Assembly: GCF_003026495.1 (NCBI RefSeq)
Contig: NZ_PYMA01000010.1
Span: forward strand, 124,001 to 188,000
DNA from: Photobacterium sanctipauli
Lineage (GTDB): Bacteria; Pseudomonadota; Gammaproteobacteria; Enterobacterales; Vibrionaceae
Reading direction: 5' to 3'
Length of the DNA stretch: 64,000 nt
Shown here: in pieces, positions 1-8,657 of the stretch
Position numbering within the stretch: the stretch's first letter is position 1
Layout of the letters: each line of letters opens with the position of its first letter
Notes under the pieces: model-generated
Told to the model about the DNA's origin: nothing
Databases searched by the model: none
What the model saw: only the letters and a program-made list of their open reading frames with translations
Made by a program: the position numbers and the translations under genes

Positions 1-1726
1 TTTCTTCGGTGCTTTGGTAAATGGATTGTCCGGACTTGATGGTTTCCAGTACTTTGATGTTGCTGATTTGAGTCTTGTCGATAGTTAAAGGGTTGTCCGA
101 CAGGATAACCAAGTCCGCGAGCTTGCCTGCTGTTATTGAGCCTTTCTTATGTTCTTCATGGTTTTGGTAGGCGGCGTTGATGGTGACCGAGGCAAGCGCT
201 TCATAGGGGGTTGCTTGTTGGTCATGCCCAAGGACTTTGCCGCTCCGTGTCACCCGGTTAACAGTGTTATACATCAAGCGAAGAATATCAGGGTCAACGA
301 CAGGCGAATCGTTGTGCGTGGTATAGGGGATGTTTAACTTGGTGGCCGAGCCTGTTGGACTGATGCGCATCGCACGCTCCTTGCCAAAGACGACATCATT
401 ATGCCAGTCGCCCCAGAAGTAGGTGTGGGCAGAGAAAAACGACGGGATCATATTGAGTTCGGCCATTCGCTCCAGTTGATCATCCCGGGTTGTTTGGGAG
501 TGGATCGAAACCGGGCGGATTTGAGATAAGTCGGTTTGCTCATCAATCACGGCTTCCAGTGCTTCTAAGTACATATCAACTGAGGCATCGCCGTTGGTAT
601 GGACAATGAATTGGTAATTGTTGTCCAAGTAGTTACCGAGCTTGCTGATCAGGAAGTCTTTCTCCAGGGTTGGATAGCCGATGTAGCTTTTAGCTTCTCC
701 CTTGGGAGGGGTTTTGTACGGCTTGGTCATAAAGGCGGTTCTTCCCTGGGGTGAGCCGTCCAATGTGATTTTAATACCGGCAATTCTGAAATTGTTGGTG
801 TAGCTTTTTGCTGGCTTGTAGCCTTCCATTTTTAAGCGAGCGAACGCATCCCAAGTTGGGTAGGCCGCAATATCTAAATATAGCTGGCTCCGTTTAGCGA
901 GTTGTTCGTAGCTTTTGATCGTGTTGTAGCTGGCCGCGCCTTCCTGTGCTGTTGTGATCCCAAAGCTGGCGTAATAATTCTGGGTTTGCTTGAAGTTGTC
1001 GATAAGCTGGCTGAGGTTGTTGGTAGGGGTCATGACCATCCGCAGTGGCTTTTTCATCGCCGTCTCTTCTAGTACGCCGTTTGGTTGCTTACTGCCTGGC
1101 TCTCGGACTATTTTTCCTCCATCTGGATCTGGGGTATTGGTATCGAAGCCGAGAAGCTCCAACCCTTTGCTGTTTACTACAGCCAGATGATAGGACGCGT
1201 GGATAATGGCAATGGGCTGGGTAGTGCTAATTTTATCTAGGTCGTGGCGGGTCGGGTGGGTGTTTTCCGCAAGCAGGGAATCATCGTAGCCAGTACCGAT
1301 TAGCCACTGTCCTTTAGCGACGTCTTTGCCTTGCCAGAATTGTTCCATTTCCTTGATAAGTTGGGGGATAGAATTGCTATTCCCGATTGGTGAGGGAGCC
1401 AAGTTGGCGTAGTTCAGGGTCTGGGCAACAATACTAAAATGGCCATGGCTATCAATAAATCCAGGAACAATTGTTTTTCCCCCAAGGTCTCGGAGAGTCG
1501 TGTCTTGTCCTTGGAACTTGGCTATTTGTTCGTTGCTACCAACCGAAAGTATTACGCCATCCTTGATAGCAATGCTGCCGGCTTGCTTGAATTCGGGATC
1601 CATGGTGATGACTTGAGCATTTCGGTAGATAGTATCGGCGAATTGCTCAGTAGTCTGGGCATGGCTATAGCTTGGAGCCATAGCCAGTGCAATCAGTGCT
1701 GTCATTGGTAAGGTCTTGGTTTTCAT
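1..1726 (-). CDS. Exported amidohydrolase, YtcJ-like (3' end outside window)
   Basis: This gene runs off the left edge, so about 575 residues are visible and the C terminus is missing. It starts at the ATG at 1726, behind a GGGGAT ribosome site. The first 22 residues look like a signal peptide ending in a SHA-type cleavage site, so the product is probably periplasmic. After it comes the amidohydrolase-3 fold typical of YtcJ proteins: a beta-strand domain, then the metal-binding GFIDSHGH motif near residue 90, and further histidines including a VHTNGD motif. Family members hydrolyse C-N or ester bonds in diverse, mostly unknown substrates, so the substrate cannot be named. It is separated from the hemW operon by 340 bases and a terminator. 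Family assignment is confident; function is not. Confidence 0.85.
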   Translation of the reverse strand, partial: MKTKTLPMTALIALAMAPSYSHAQTTEQFADTIYRNAQVITMDPEFKQAGSIAIKDGVILSVGSNEQIAKFQGQDTTLRDLGGKTIVPGFIDSHGHFSIVAQTLNYANLAPSPIGNSNSIPQLIKEMEQFWQGKDVAKGQWLIGTGYDDSLLAENTHPTRHDLDKISTTQPIAIIHASYHLAVVNSKGLELLGFDTNTPDPDGGKIVREPGSKQPNGVLEETAMKKPLRMVMTPTNNLSQLIDNFKQTQNYYASFGITTAQEGAASYNTIKSYEQLAKRSQLYLDIAAYPTWDAFARLKMEGYKPAKSYTNNFRIAGIKITLDGSPQGRTAFMTKPYKTPPKGEAKSYIGYPTLEKDFLISKLGNYLDNNYQFIVHTNGDASVDMYLEALEAVIDEQTDLSQIRPVSIHSQTTRDDQLERMAELNMIPSFFSAHTYFWGDWHNDVVFGKERAMRISPTGSATKLNIPYTTHNDSPVVDPDILRLMYNTVNRVTRSGKVLGHDQQATPYEALASVTINAAYQNHEEHKKGSITAGKLADLVILSDNPLTIDKTQISNIKVLETIKSGQSIYQSTEE

Positions 1727-2069
1727 CTTATCCCCATGTCTTTAATGGTGAGAATAAACGGCCTAAATCAGCGGCTGACAACCCATAGCAACAACTTATT
1801 CATGGCAGACAAGCTAGGCGTTAGTTTGCATTGGTAAAAGTGTGGCATTGGCTATGGCCTTGGAATTGAAGGTGCCAAAAAGTATTGCCAAGTAAAAATA
1901 TAGTTTACGTTTTAATTAATGATACAAAAAGTTCCATAAAGTTGATCTTGATCGCTAGATGTCTAGGGTGACGTTAGGCGGATGGGGGGACGGATAAGTT
2001 GGATGGAGCAAGCAAGAAAGGAAAAGAGGAGGCTGACAGCGTCAGCCTCGCGAAAGATGACCGGTAGGG
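1727..2069. other. Intergenic region between amidohydrolase and hemW
   Basis: This 343-base gap holds the leader and presumed promoter of the amidohydrolase, in AT-rich sequence around 1880-1940, and at its right end the terminator of the hemW operon. I see no gene in it: the short open frames lack ribosome sites and coding character. Confidence 0.6.
2010..2049 (-). terminator. Rho-independent terminator of the hemW operon
   Basis: A perfect 9-bp inverted repeat (GAGGCTGAC / GTCAGCCTC, 2029-2049) with a 3-base loop lies 21 bases past the hemW stop. On the minus strand it is followed by a pyrimidine-rich run, CTCTTTTCCTTTCTT. Confidence 0.75.
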
Positions 2070-3236
2070 TTATTGCTGATCGCCCTCATCAACAAAGGCA
2101 GCCAGCAAGTCATTGAGAAACAGCTTGCCGTGCTCGGTGATCTGCCACTCTGTGCCCAGATCTTCCAAGTATCCCTTGCCGAGAGCCCACTCGATAGGCT
2201 GCTCGATGGTACTCACCGGTAGGCCGGTACGATCGATATAATCTTGCTTGGGGCATGACTCTAGCAGTCTGAAGCGGTTCATGAAGAACTCGAAAGGACG
2301 CTCGCTAGCTGCGACAGAGGTCGCTTGATCCAAGTAGGGCTTTGCCGGGTTGAGGTAGCCTCGGGGATGCTTCACCTTGACTGTACGGGTTATGGTACCG
2401 TCGGCAAAGCTGATTTTGCCGTGGGCACCGCAACCAATACCGAGGTAGTCGCCAAAGCGCCAGTAGTTGAGGTTATGGCGGCACTGTAGCCCCGGTTTGC
2501 TATAACCCGAGATCTCGTATTGGACATAACCGGCTTCGGCCAAGAGCTGGTGGCCCTGCTCGAAGATATCCCAAAGATCATCGTCGTCCGGAAGTACCGG
2601 AGGTTTCGAGTAGAACAGGGTATTCGGCTCGATAGTTAGCTGGTACCAGGATAGGTGAGGCGGGTTTAGGGCAATAGCTTGCTTCAGGTCGGAAAGCGCA
2701 TCAGCAACACTTTGATCCGGTAGGCCGTGCATCAGGTCGATATTGAAGCTGTTTAGTCCGGCTTCTGTCGCCAGCTGGGCGGCCTTGATAGCCTCCTGGC
2801 TGCCGTGGATCCGACCGAGGCGCTTTAGCTTCTCGTCTTGGAAGCTTTGGATACCGATGGAAATACGGTTGACGCCAACCTCGCGGTAGGCGGTAAAGCG
2901 GCCTGCTTCCACTGTCCCCGGGTTGGCTTCCATGGTGATTTCGATATCGTCACTGAACGGGATCCGCTGGCTTACGGCCTCAAGCAGGCGGCCGATCTCC
3001 GGTGCGGAGATCAAGCTCGGGGTGCCACCACCAATAAAGATAGAATGGAGCTTACGGTTGTCTTGCTGCAGGTTGTAAGCTGCCAAGTCGGTATCCAAAT
3101 CCTCAATTAGGGCATCGATGTAATCGAGCTCTGGGATCTCGGCTTTCAGCGCGTGTGAGTTGAAGTCGCAATATGGGCACTTCTGCACGCACCACGGGAT
3201 GTGGATATACAGGCTGAGTGGTGGTGGAACTAGCAT
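2070..3236 (-). CDS. hemW: Radical SAM heme chaperone HemW
   Basis: HemW is a cytoplasmic radical SAM protein that binds heme and helps insert it into respiratory enzymes; it was long annotated as oxygen-independent coproporphyrinogen oxidase. The 388-residue product has the cluster motif CVQKCPYC (Cys16, Cys20, Cys23) near the N terminus, followed by the IFIGGGTPS motif and the HemN-type C-terminal domain. True HemN carries a longer N-terminal extension, which is missing here and favours HemW. The gene starts 3 bases after the rdgB stop, so the two are almost certainly co-transcribed, and it closes the operon before the terminator at 2029. Confidence 0.95.
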   Translation of the reverse strand: MLVPPPLSLYIHIPWCVQKCPYCDFNSHALKAEIPELDYIDALIEDLDTDLAAYNLQQDNRKLHSIFIGGGTPSLISAPEIGRLLEAVSQRIPFSDDIEITMEANPGTVEAGRFTAYREVGVNRISIGIQSFQDEKLKRLGRIHGSQEAIKAAQLATEAGLNSFNIDLMHGLPDQSVADALSDLKQAIALNPPHLSWYQLTIEPNTLFYSKPPVLPDDDDLWDIFEQGHQLLAEAGYVQYEISGYSKPGLQCRHNLNYWRFGDYLGIGCGAHGKISFADGTITRTVKVKHPRGYLNPAKPYLDQATSVAASERPFEFFMNRFRLLESCPKQDYIDRTGLPVSTIEQPIEWALGKGYLEDLGTEWQITEHGKLFLNDLLAAFVDEGDQQ

Positions 3237-3239
3237 CGC

Positions 3240-3833
3240 TTATGCTTCCTTCAGGGCAGCAAACAGTTTGGCGAGTGCCTTGCCGCGGTGTGACAATTGT
3301 TTTTTGCGCGCAGGCTCAAGCTCTGCGGAGGCGCACTGATCTTCCGGTACCCAGAATACCGGATCATAGCCAAAGCCGTTCTCACCATGTGCTTCAGTTA
3401 GGATGCTGCCTTCCCAGCTGCCGTGGCAAACCAGCGGGGTTGGATCGTTCTCGTGGCGCATCATTACGAGTACGCAATGGAAACGCGCAGTACGCTGCTC
3501 GGCAGGTACGCCTGCCATTTCTTTTAGTAGCTTCTCTAGGTTTTCCTGATCTGATGCGTCTTCGCCTGCAAAACGCGCAGAGTAAATGCCCGGCGCGCCT
3601 TTTAGGTAGTCCACTTCGAGCCCTGAGTCGTCAGCGATGGCCGGTAGACCGGTTTCTTTGGCGGCATGGCGTGCCTTGATAATGGCATTCTCGATAAAGG
3701 TTGTGCCTGTTTCGGCCACAGAAGAAACGTTGTAGTCACTTTGGGCGACAACATCAAAGCCAAAGTCAGCCAGCAGGCTTGCCATTTCTTTTACTTTGCC
3801 CTGATTACCAGTAGCCAGTACCAATTTGCTCAT
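3240..3833 (-). CDS. rdgB: dITP/XTP pyrophosphatase RdgB
   Basis: RdgB hydrolyses non-canonical purine triphosphates (dITP, ITP, XTP) to monophosphate and pyrophosphate, keeping deaminated bases out of DNA and RNA. The 197-residue product has the family's N-terminal [10 protein letters not shown] motif, the central DDSGLEVD motif, the GSWEG segment and the C-terminal SHRGKA motif. Length fits the family (E. coli RdgB has 197 residues). It lies between the DUF4426 gene and hemW on the same strand, as in other Vibrionaceae. The hairpin after the DUF4426 gene suggests that rdgB-hemW also has its own promoter in 3834-3950 or relies on readthrough. Confidence 0.95.
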   Translation of the reverse strand: MSKLVLATGNQGKVKEMASLLADFGFDVVAQSDYNVSSVAETGTTFIENAIIKARHAAKETGLPAIADDSGLEVDYLKGAPGIYSARFAGEDASDQENLEKLLKEMAGVPAEQRTARFHCVLVMMRHENDPTPLVCHGSWEGSILTEAHGENGFGYDPVFWVPEDQCASAELEPARKKQLSHRGKALAKLFAALKEA

Positions 3834-3901
3834 CTCAGTTCCTCGACGGGTCGTTATGCTGGTGGGATCACCGAATTGGGCGCTATCTTAACCGACTGCC
3901 C

Positions 3902-3932
3902 GGAAATTAAAAGAGGGGCGTTTAGCCCCTCC
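3902..3932 (-). terminator. Hairpin terminator downstream of DUF4426 gene
   Basis: GAGGGGC / GCCCCTC with a short loop (3913-3931) is followed on the minus strand by TTTTAATTT. It sits 24 bases past the DUF4426 stop and ahead of rdgB, so it may separate the two genes or only attenuate transcription. Confidence 0.6.
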
Positions 3933-3954
3933 CTGTGTCGTTGTGCTCTATGGG

Positions 3955-4380
3955 CTAGTCGACATAGAAAGTTTGCTTGAAACCGATATTGCCCTTGGTG
4001 CCGTTTTGCGACACATCGATTGAGAAGTTGAAGCTCTCCTCGTTGGCGTGCTTGAGCTCTGCGATGTAGTAGATGGCTGCACCTTCCCTGATTTCACGGA
4101 ACGACAGGTTCTTTACGTTGCCGATGAGGTTTTTGGCTTGGCCGGTTAGCACTGCCGGAACCGCTGGCTTGCCTTCCAAGTTGGTATCAAGCACGGTGAC
4201 GTTCACGACAGCGGAATAACGGCTGCGCTGGATCTTGTAGTTGCTGGCAATTTCCGGGGTTAGGAAGGTCGATGGGAAACTGGAGTAATGTACTTCTAGG
4301 TTACCGATATTTTTAAGTTGTTCGGCCTGAACCGGCAGGGCTGCCAAGGTAAGGAGTAAGGCGCTGAGCAGGGCTTTCAT
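3955..4380 (-). CDS. Exported DUF4426 family protein
   Basis: The 141-residue product begins with a clear signal peptide (hydrophobic residues 4-17, cleavage after VQA at about 19), so the mature protein of roughly 122 residues is expected in the periplasm. The rest matches the DUF4426 family, a small beta-rich domain found mainly in Vibrionaceae and relatives; I see no catalytic motif and no lipobox cysteine. It lies just upstream of rdgB-hemW, which is its usual place, but the hairpin after it and the 240-base leader before it suggest its own transcription unit. Function is unknown. Confidence 0.85.
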   Translation of the reverse strand: MKALLSALLLTLAALPVQAEQLKNIGNLEVHYSSFPSTFLTPEIASNYKIQRSRYSAVVNVTVLDTNLEGKPAVPAVLTGQAKNLIGNVKNLSFREIREGAAIYYIAELKHANEESFNFSIDVSQNGTKGNIGFKQTFYVD

Positions 4381-4620
4381 TGTGTTATCTCCAGTGGGTT
4401 AGCTGTGTTTCGCTATAGATTTAGTTTCGGTCACTTTTTCTCGATTCACCACAAGCTTTGTTATCAGTATTGGATGTGCTTGCATTGATCTCTTGTCATT
4501 GTACCGAAGTTTTTCACTTCAGGTTTGATAAAGCAATCTTGCGGAGTCACTCTTTTAGTTCTAACTCGTTAATTTTGAAAGCTGAATTGTGTCAACAACA
4601 GGGATGCCGTAGGGGAGTGC

Positions 4621-4983
4621 ATGTTTAAACCACAAGGGAATATAGCAGCTGGAAACCCACAGGAAGAGGCACAGCGCCACCAAACCATGATTGTCGATGC
4701 GATGGGGTTTTGCTACCTCATTGTGCCTTATGGTCAGGCTGTCGATAGCAATTTGGGACAGGCGCAAAGGTGCTACAACAATATTTACAGGGCAAGTTTA
4801 TTATTGCACTCGCACCATGATGGCTGGGGGCGTAGGTTTAACTTGCGCAAGCTCTACGCCCGGCTCTTGAATCCTGCTTTGCTCCATCATAAATCGGATA
4901 AGGAGCTGGGTAATGAGTTGAGCGCACGTATTGCCTGCGGGGAGCTGCAAGTTTACCGGGTTGGTAACCTGCTGACGCCATAA
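4621..4983 (+). CDS. Hypothetical protein, 120 residues
   Basis: I do not recognise this protein. It is the only plausible gene on the plus strand between the DUF4426 gene and yggU. The ATG follows AGGGGAG closely, codon use resembles that of neighbouring weakly expressed genes, and the stop is followed by two hairpins at 5005-5052. The product is soluble and slightly basic, with no signal peptide or membrane segment. It has a histidine-rich middle (LLLHSHHD) and a C-terminal stretch ending GELQVYRV, which looks like folded protein rather than noise. A 63-residue frame on the other strand (4838-5029) is a weaker competitor. It could still be spurious. Confidence 0.5.
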   Translation: MFKPQGNIAAGNPQEEAQRHQTMIVDAMGFCYLIVPYGQAVDSNLGQAQRCYNNIYRASLLLHSHHDGWGRRFNLRKLYARLLNPALLHHKSDKELGNELSARIACGELQVYRVGNLLTP

Positions 4984-5004
4984 CGACCAGCAGTAAGCGG
5001 AATG

Positions 5005-5052
5005 GTATCTCTGTGGGGAGATACAGCAAGGCCGAGTCTGAGACTCGGCCTT
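5005..5052. terminator. Two tandem hairpins between convergent genes
   Basis: GTATCTC / GAGATAC (5005-5024) is followed at once by a near-perfect 12-bp palindrome with arms AAGGCCGAGTCT and AGACTCGGCCTT (5028-5052). They lie between the stop of the plus-strand gene at 4983 and the stop of yggU at 5080, where a bidirectional terminator is expected. Neither strand has a long T run, so termination strength is uncertain. Confidence 0.55.
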
Positions 5053-5079
5053 GGTATTAGCTCAAAAGATCAACAGCCC

Positions 5080-5376
5080 CTAGGCTAGCAGTGCGGAGAT
5101 CGCTTCGGGGACCTCGCGCGGGCTCTCGATTCGGACTTGCTTGTGACGGCCTAGTTCGCCCTTTTCAATGTTCACCTGCCCCTTGGCTACCTTGAATTGC
5201 TTCGACAGGTATTTGGCTAAGTGCGCATTGGCCTTGCCGTCGACAGGCGGTGCGGTGATAGCGATTTTAACTTCATCACCATGCAAGCCGACGATTTGGT
5301 CGCGACTGGCCTTGGGCTGGATATACAGCCTGATCACCAAGTCATCGCCCTGGCGAGAGACCGCCTCTATGGTCAT
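5080..5376 (-). CDS. yggU: DUF167 family protein YggU
   Basis: The 98-residue product is a YggU/DUF167 protein: an alpha/beta fold with the conserved PKASRD segment near residue 21 and the hallmark APPVDGKAN motif near residues 42-50. Its role is unknown; structures show a small single-domain protein. The start codon overlaps the yggT stop by an ATGA, so translation is probably coupled. It ends the proC-yggT-yggU unit, with the hairpins at 5005-5052 behind it. Confidence 0.92.
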   Translation of the reverse strand: MTIEAVSRQGDDLVIRLYIQPKASRDQIVGLHGDEVKIAITAPPVDGKANAHLAKYLSKQFKVAKGQVNIEKGELGRHKQVRIESPREVPEAISALLA

Positions 5377-5927
5377 AGCTGGTACCAGATCGGGCCAACC
5401 ATGTCGCCAATGAGGAAGTTCGCAAACTGCAGGCCGATAAACAGAACCAGTACGCTTAGATCCAGGCCACCCATTGCCGGGATAATACGGCGGATCGGCG
5501 CAGTTAGCGGCTCTGTTAGCTGGTGCATCACGTATTCAACCGGGCTGCGGCCTTGGCTAACCCAGCTCAGGATTGCGCGTAGCAATAGTACCCAGAACAG
5601 CAGGCCACCAGCGGCTTTTAGTAGCGATAGCGCACCAACCCACAGTAGATCAGGGCTGAACATCAATGCGCCGCCCAGTACTAATTGCAGCACAATGAAC
5701 TTACCCATGCTCAGCACGTAGGCAAACAACAGGGTTGCTACATCCAACGAGCCGATAGACGGAATAATACGGCGCAGCGGTGCCACAACTGGCTGGGTCG
5801 CTTTTACAATGAATTGCGAAAACGGGTTATAGAAGTCTGCACGTGCCCACTGGAGCCAGATGCGTAGCAGGACGACCATGATGTAAAGGTCAAACAGGGT
5901 GCTGACCAAAAAACCAATTGAATTCAT
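5373..5927 (-). CDS. yggT: YggT family integral membrane protein
   Basis: The 184-residue product consists of two YggT repeats, each with hydrophobic membrane segments and the signature (L)PPIRRIIP-like stretch, seen here as [11 protein letters not shown] and [11 protein letters not shown]. It is an inner-membrane protein; homologues have been linked to osmotic tolerance and, in plants and cyanobacteria, to thylakoid or division-site organisation, but its exact job in proteobacteria is not settled. It follows proC by 9 bases and overlaps yggU by 4, so the three genes form one unit. Confidence 0.92.
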   Translation of the reverse strand: MNSIGFLVSTLFDLYIMVVLLRIWLQWARADFYNPFSQFIVKATQPVVAPLRRIIPSIGSLDVATLLFAYVLSMGKFIVLQLVLGGALMFSPDLLWVGALSLLKAAGGLLFWVLLLRAILSWVSQGRSPVEYVMHQLTEPLTAPIRRIIPAMGGLDLSVLVLFIGLQFANFLIGDMVGPIWYQL

Positions 5928-5936
5928 ATCTTAACC

Positions 5937-6755
5937 TTAAAATAACTTTTCCATTTCTTCCGCGCGAGTCACGGCAGCACGCATTGCTTTCGCTACGGTA
6001 TCACTAAGTTGGTGCTCGTTAAAAGTACGGATTGCTTCAGCAGTGGTTCCACCTTTCGATGTGACTTGCTCACGCAATGTCGATAGTTCGATATCAGGGT
6101 TGGCAACCACCATCTCTGCCGCGCCAAGGGCGGATTGTTGCACTAGCTCGCGAGCAGTTTCAGGGCTGAAGCCTTGCTTAATCGCCTCGGCTTGCATCGC
6201 TTCCATGAACAGGAAGAAATAGGCCGGGGCGCTACCTGCTGCGGCAATGATACCGTTAATATCACTTTCTTGCTCTACCCAGCATGCTTTACCGACAGCT
6301 TGCATTAAGTTTTCGGCAAAGGTCTTGTCACGACTGTTCAAGCCCTCAGAGGCAAACAGCCCGCTCATGCCCTTGCCGATCAGCGATGGGGTATTTGGCA
6401 TCACCCGCACTAGGTTAAGGTTGGTTGCCAGCATCTCGTTGAGCCTTGAGGCGCTGATCCCTGCCGCGATGGAAATCACCAACTTGCCAGAAAAGTCGAG
6501 GATTTGTAGCGGTTTGCAGACTTCTTCCATCAGCTGTGGCTTGACGGCAAGTACCACAACATCGGCCTCGGAGGCAGCTTGCAGGTTGTTGTCGGTGGTG
6601 TGGATGCCGTAGTCTCGGGCGAGTGGCTCACGGCGTGCAGAGCTAGGCGCTGTTGCAGTGATTTTATCCGGGGCATAACCACTGGCGGTTAGGCCAGCGA
6701 TGATAGAGCGGGCCATGTTTCCTGCACCGATAAAGGCAATTGCGCGTTGTTCCAT
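5937..6755 (-). CDS. proC: Pyrroline-5-carboxylate reductase
   Basis: ProC carries out the last step of proline synthesis, reducing 1-pyrroline-5-carboxylate with NAD(P)H. The product has the N-terminal Rossmann motif FIGAGNMA (residues 8-15), the VKPQ segment and the C-terminal domain with the family signature around VTSKGGTTAEAI. I chose the ATG at 6755, giving 272 residues, because AAGGA stands 6 bases before it; a TTG two codons upstream is possible but unlikely. It follows yggS after 125 bases without a clear terminator and leads into yggT and yggU. Confidence 0.96.
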   Translation of the reverse strand: MEQRAIAFIGAGNMARSIIAGLTASGYAPDKITATAPSSARREPLARDYGIHTTDNNLQAASEADVVVLAVKPQLMEEVCKPLQILDFSGKLVISIAAGISASRLNEMLATNLNLVRVMPNTPSLIGKGMSGLFASEGLNSRDKTFAENLMQAVGKACWVEQESDINGIIAAAGSAPAYFFLFMEAMQAEAIKQGFSPETARELVQQSALGAAEMVVANPDIELSTLREQVTSKGGTTAEAIRTFNEHQLSDTVAKAMRAAVTRAEEMEKLF

Positions 6756-6880
6756 GTTCAATCCTTATTAAAATTATTGAGGGCCGGGAGCCTTTGGAGT
6801 GGCTGCCAGTACCCACCTGTCCGTTATTGTGTTTATTCTCGTTGTGTTTTCGTCGCTTATGATGGCTTCTGGGATATCTT

Positions 6881-7582
6881 CTAGGAGTAGTCCCGGGCAC
6901 CAAAAATTGCCGTGCCGATGCGTACTATTGTACTGCCTGCGGCGACGGCTGCATCTAAATCACCGCTCATTCCCATAGAAAGGGTATCGAGTTGTGGGTG
7001 TGTTTCTTTCAGTTTGGCTTGCAGCTCGGCCAGTTGGGTAAAGGCGGCCAACTGGCTGTCGTAATCCTCTGCTTTTTGCGGGATTGACATCAGGCCGCGT
7101 AAAACCAGATTGGGCATTTGGGCAATTTCATCTGCCGCGGCAAGGATTTCGTCGTTATCCAATCCCGACTTGCTGGCTTCGCCACTGGTGTTGACCTGCA
7201 GCAAGATGTTAAGCGGTGCCATCTCTGCCGGGCGCTGCTCGCTGAGGCGGCGGGCAATTTTTACCCTGTCGACGGAGTGAACCCAGTCAAAATGCTCCGC
7301 GATCGGGCGGGTTTTGTTGGATTGGATTGGGCCGATGAAGTGCCAAGTGATTGGCTGCGGGTAACTATCCGAGGCAAAGTGCTGGACTTTTTCGACCCCT
7401 TCCTGGACATAGTTTTCACCGAAGGCGTAATGGCCGGCGGCAATTGCGTCCTCGATGGCAGCGATGGGTTTGGTCTTGCTTACCGCCAGTAGTTGCACGG
7501 AATCGGCGTTTCGACCGCATTTTTCTGCTGCAAGGCCAATCTGGGAGATGACCTGTTCAATATTTTGCTTGATACTACTCAT
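6881..7582 (-). CDS. yggS: YggS family pyridoxal phosphate homeostasis protein
   Basis: This 233-residue protein is a YggS/PLPBP homologue, a TIM-barrel protein related to the N-terminal domain of alanine racemase. It binds pyridoxal 5'-phosphate through a lysine in the AVSKTKP motif (residues 33-39) but has no known catalytic activity; it buffers or distributes the cofactor and affects amino-acid and keto-acid pools. The GEN(Y)VQE, HFIGPIQSNK and GMSGDLDAA motifs are all present. The gene is divergent from pilT across 23 bases, the standard layout in this family. Confidence 0.95.
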   Translation of the reverse strand: MSSIKQNIEQVISQIGLAAEKCGRNADSVQLLAVSKTKPIAAIEDAIAAGHYAFGENYVQEGVEKVQHFASDSYPQPITWHFIGPIQSNKTRPIAEHFDWVHSVDRVKIARRLSEQRPAEMAPLNILLQVNTSGEASKSGLDNDEILAAADEIAQMPNLVLRGLMSIPQKAEDYDSQLAAFTQLAELQAKLKETHPQLDTLSMGMSGDLDAAVAAGSTIVRIGTAIFGARDYS

Positions 7583-7605
7583 AATTGATTCTGTGGGGAA
7601 AATTT

Positions 7606-8643
7606 ATGGATATCACCGAACTACTGGACTTTAGTGTAAAGCATAATGCATCTGATCTGCACCTTTCTGCGGGCGTTCCGCCAATGATCCGTGTTGACGG
7701 TGATGTCAGAAAGCTCAGCTTGCCTGCATTGGAGCACGGCGAGGTGCACCGATTGATTTTTGACATTATGAATGATGCTCAGCGTCGTGAATACGAGGAA
7801 AGGCTCGAAGTTGACTTTTCTTTCGATTTACCTGACGTAGGTCGCTTTCGAGTCAATGCTTTCCAGCAGGCCCGCGGGTGTGCGGCGGTGTTTCGAACCA
7901 TTCCGGTGACTATCCCTACGCTTGAGTCACTCAATGTGCCCGATGTGTTCTACCAAATTGCCCAGTGCCAACGGGGCTTGGTATTGGTAACCGGGGCGAC
8001 GGGCTCGGGTAAGTCGACCACCATCGCAGCCTTGGTCGATTACATCAATGAGAACTTCAACCGCCATATCCTGACTATTGAGGATCCGGTTGAATTTGTC
8101 CATACCGGCAAACGCTGCCTGATCAACCAGCGTGAAGTCCACCGCGATACCCATAGCTTCCAGAACGCCCTGCGATCGTCTTTGCGTGAAGATCCGGATG
8201 TGATTGTTGTCGGTGAATTGCGAGACAAGGAAACCATTAGCTTGGCGTTGACAGCAGCTGAAACCGGCCACCTAGTGCTGGGGACGCTGCACACCAGTTC
8301 GGCGGCCAAAACCGTGGACAGGATCATTGATGTCTTTCCTGGCAACGATAAGGCGATGGTGCGCTCGATGCTGTCGGAGTCGTTGCGCGCGGTGGTGTCG
8401 CAGAATTTATTGAAGTGCATCAGCGGGGGCCGTATTGCCGCCCATGAGGTGATGATGGCGACCCCGGCCATCCGTAACTTGATCCGCGAAGATAAAGTCG
8501 CGCAGATGTATTCGATGATCCAAACCGGCTCGGCGCTTGGGATGCAAACCATGGAGCAGAGTGTCAAGATGCTGGTGGCGCAAGGCTTGGTTGAGGCCGA
8601 GGAAGGCCGACGCGTGGTTGATAGCAGCTTTATCCAGATTTAA
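7606..8643 (+). CDS. pilT: Type IV pilus retraction ATPase PilT
   Basis: PilT is the cytoplasmic hexameric ATPase that depolymerises type IV pili and powers twitching and DNA uptake. I start it at the ATG at 7606 (345 residues), preceded by a GGGGA ribosome site, rather than at the TTG upstream. The N-terminal PAS-like domain contains ASDLHLS. The core has Walker A GATGSGKST (130-138), the Asp box and Walker B around VVGELRD, the His box near TLHTSSAA, and the retraction-specific AIRNLIRE motif (288-295). pilU follows after 14 bases. Confidence 0.97.
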   Translation: MDITELLDFSVKHNASDLHLSAGVPPMIRVDGDVRKLSLPALEHGEVHRLIFDIMNDAQRREYEERLEVDFSFDLPDVGRFRVNAFQQARGCAAVFRTIPVTIPTLESLNVPDVFYQIAQCQRGLVLVTGATGSGKSTTIAALVDYINENFNRHILTIEDPVEFVHTGKRCLINQREVHRDTHSFQNALRSSLREDPDVIVVGELRDKETISLALTAAETGHLVLGTLHTSSAAKTVDRIIDVFPGNDKAMVRSMLSESLRAVVSQNLLKCISGGRIAAHEVMMATPAIRNLIREDKVAQMYSMIQTGSALGMQTMEQSVKMLVAQGLVEAEEGRRVVDSSFIQI

Positions 8644-8657
8644 TCAAGGGTGGTCGT

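Noticed and set aside
4838..5029. 63-residue minus-strand frame between yggU and DUF4426
   Set aside because: It overlaps the better-supported plus-strand gene and covers the hairpins at 5005-5052.
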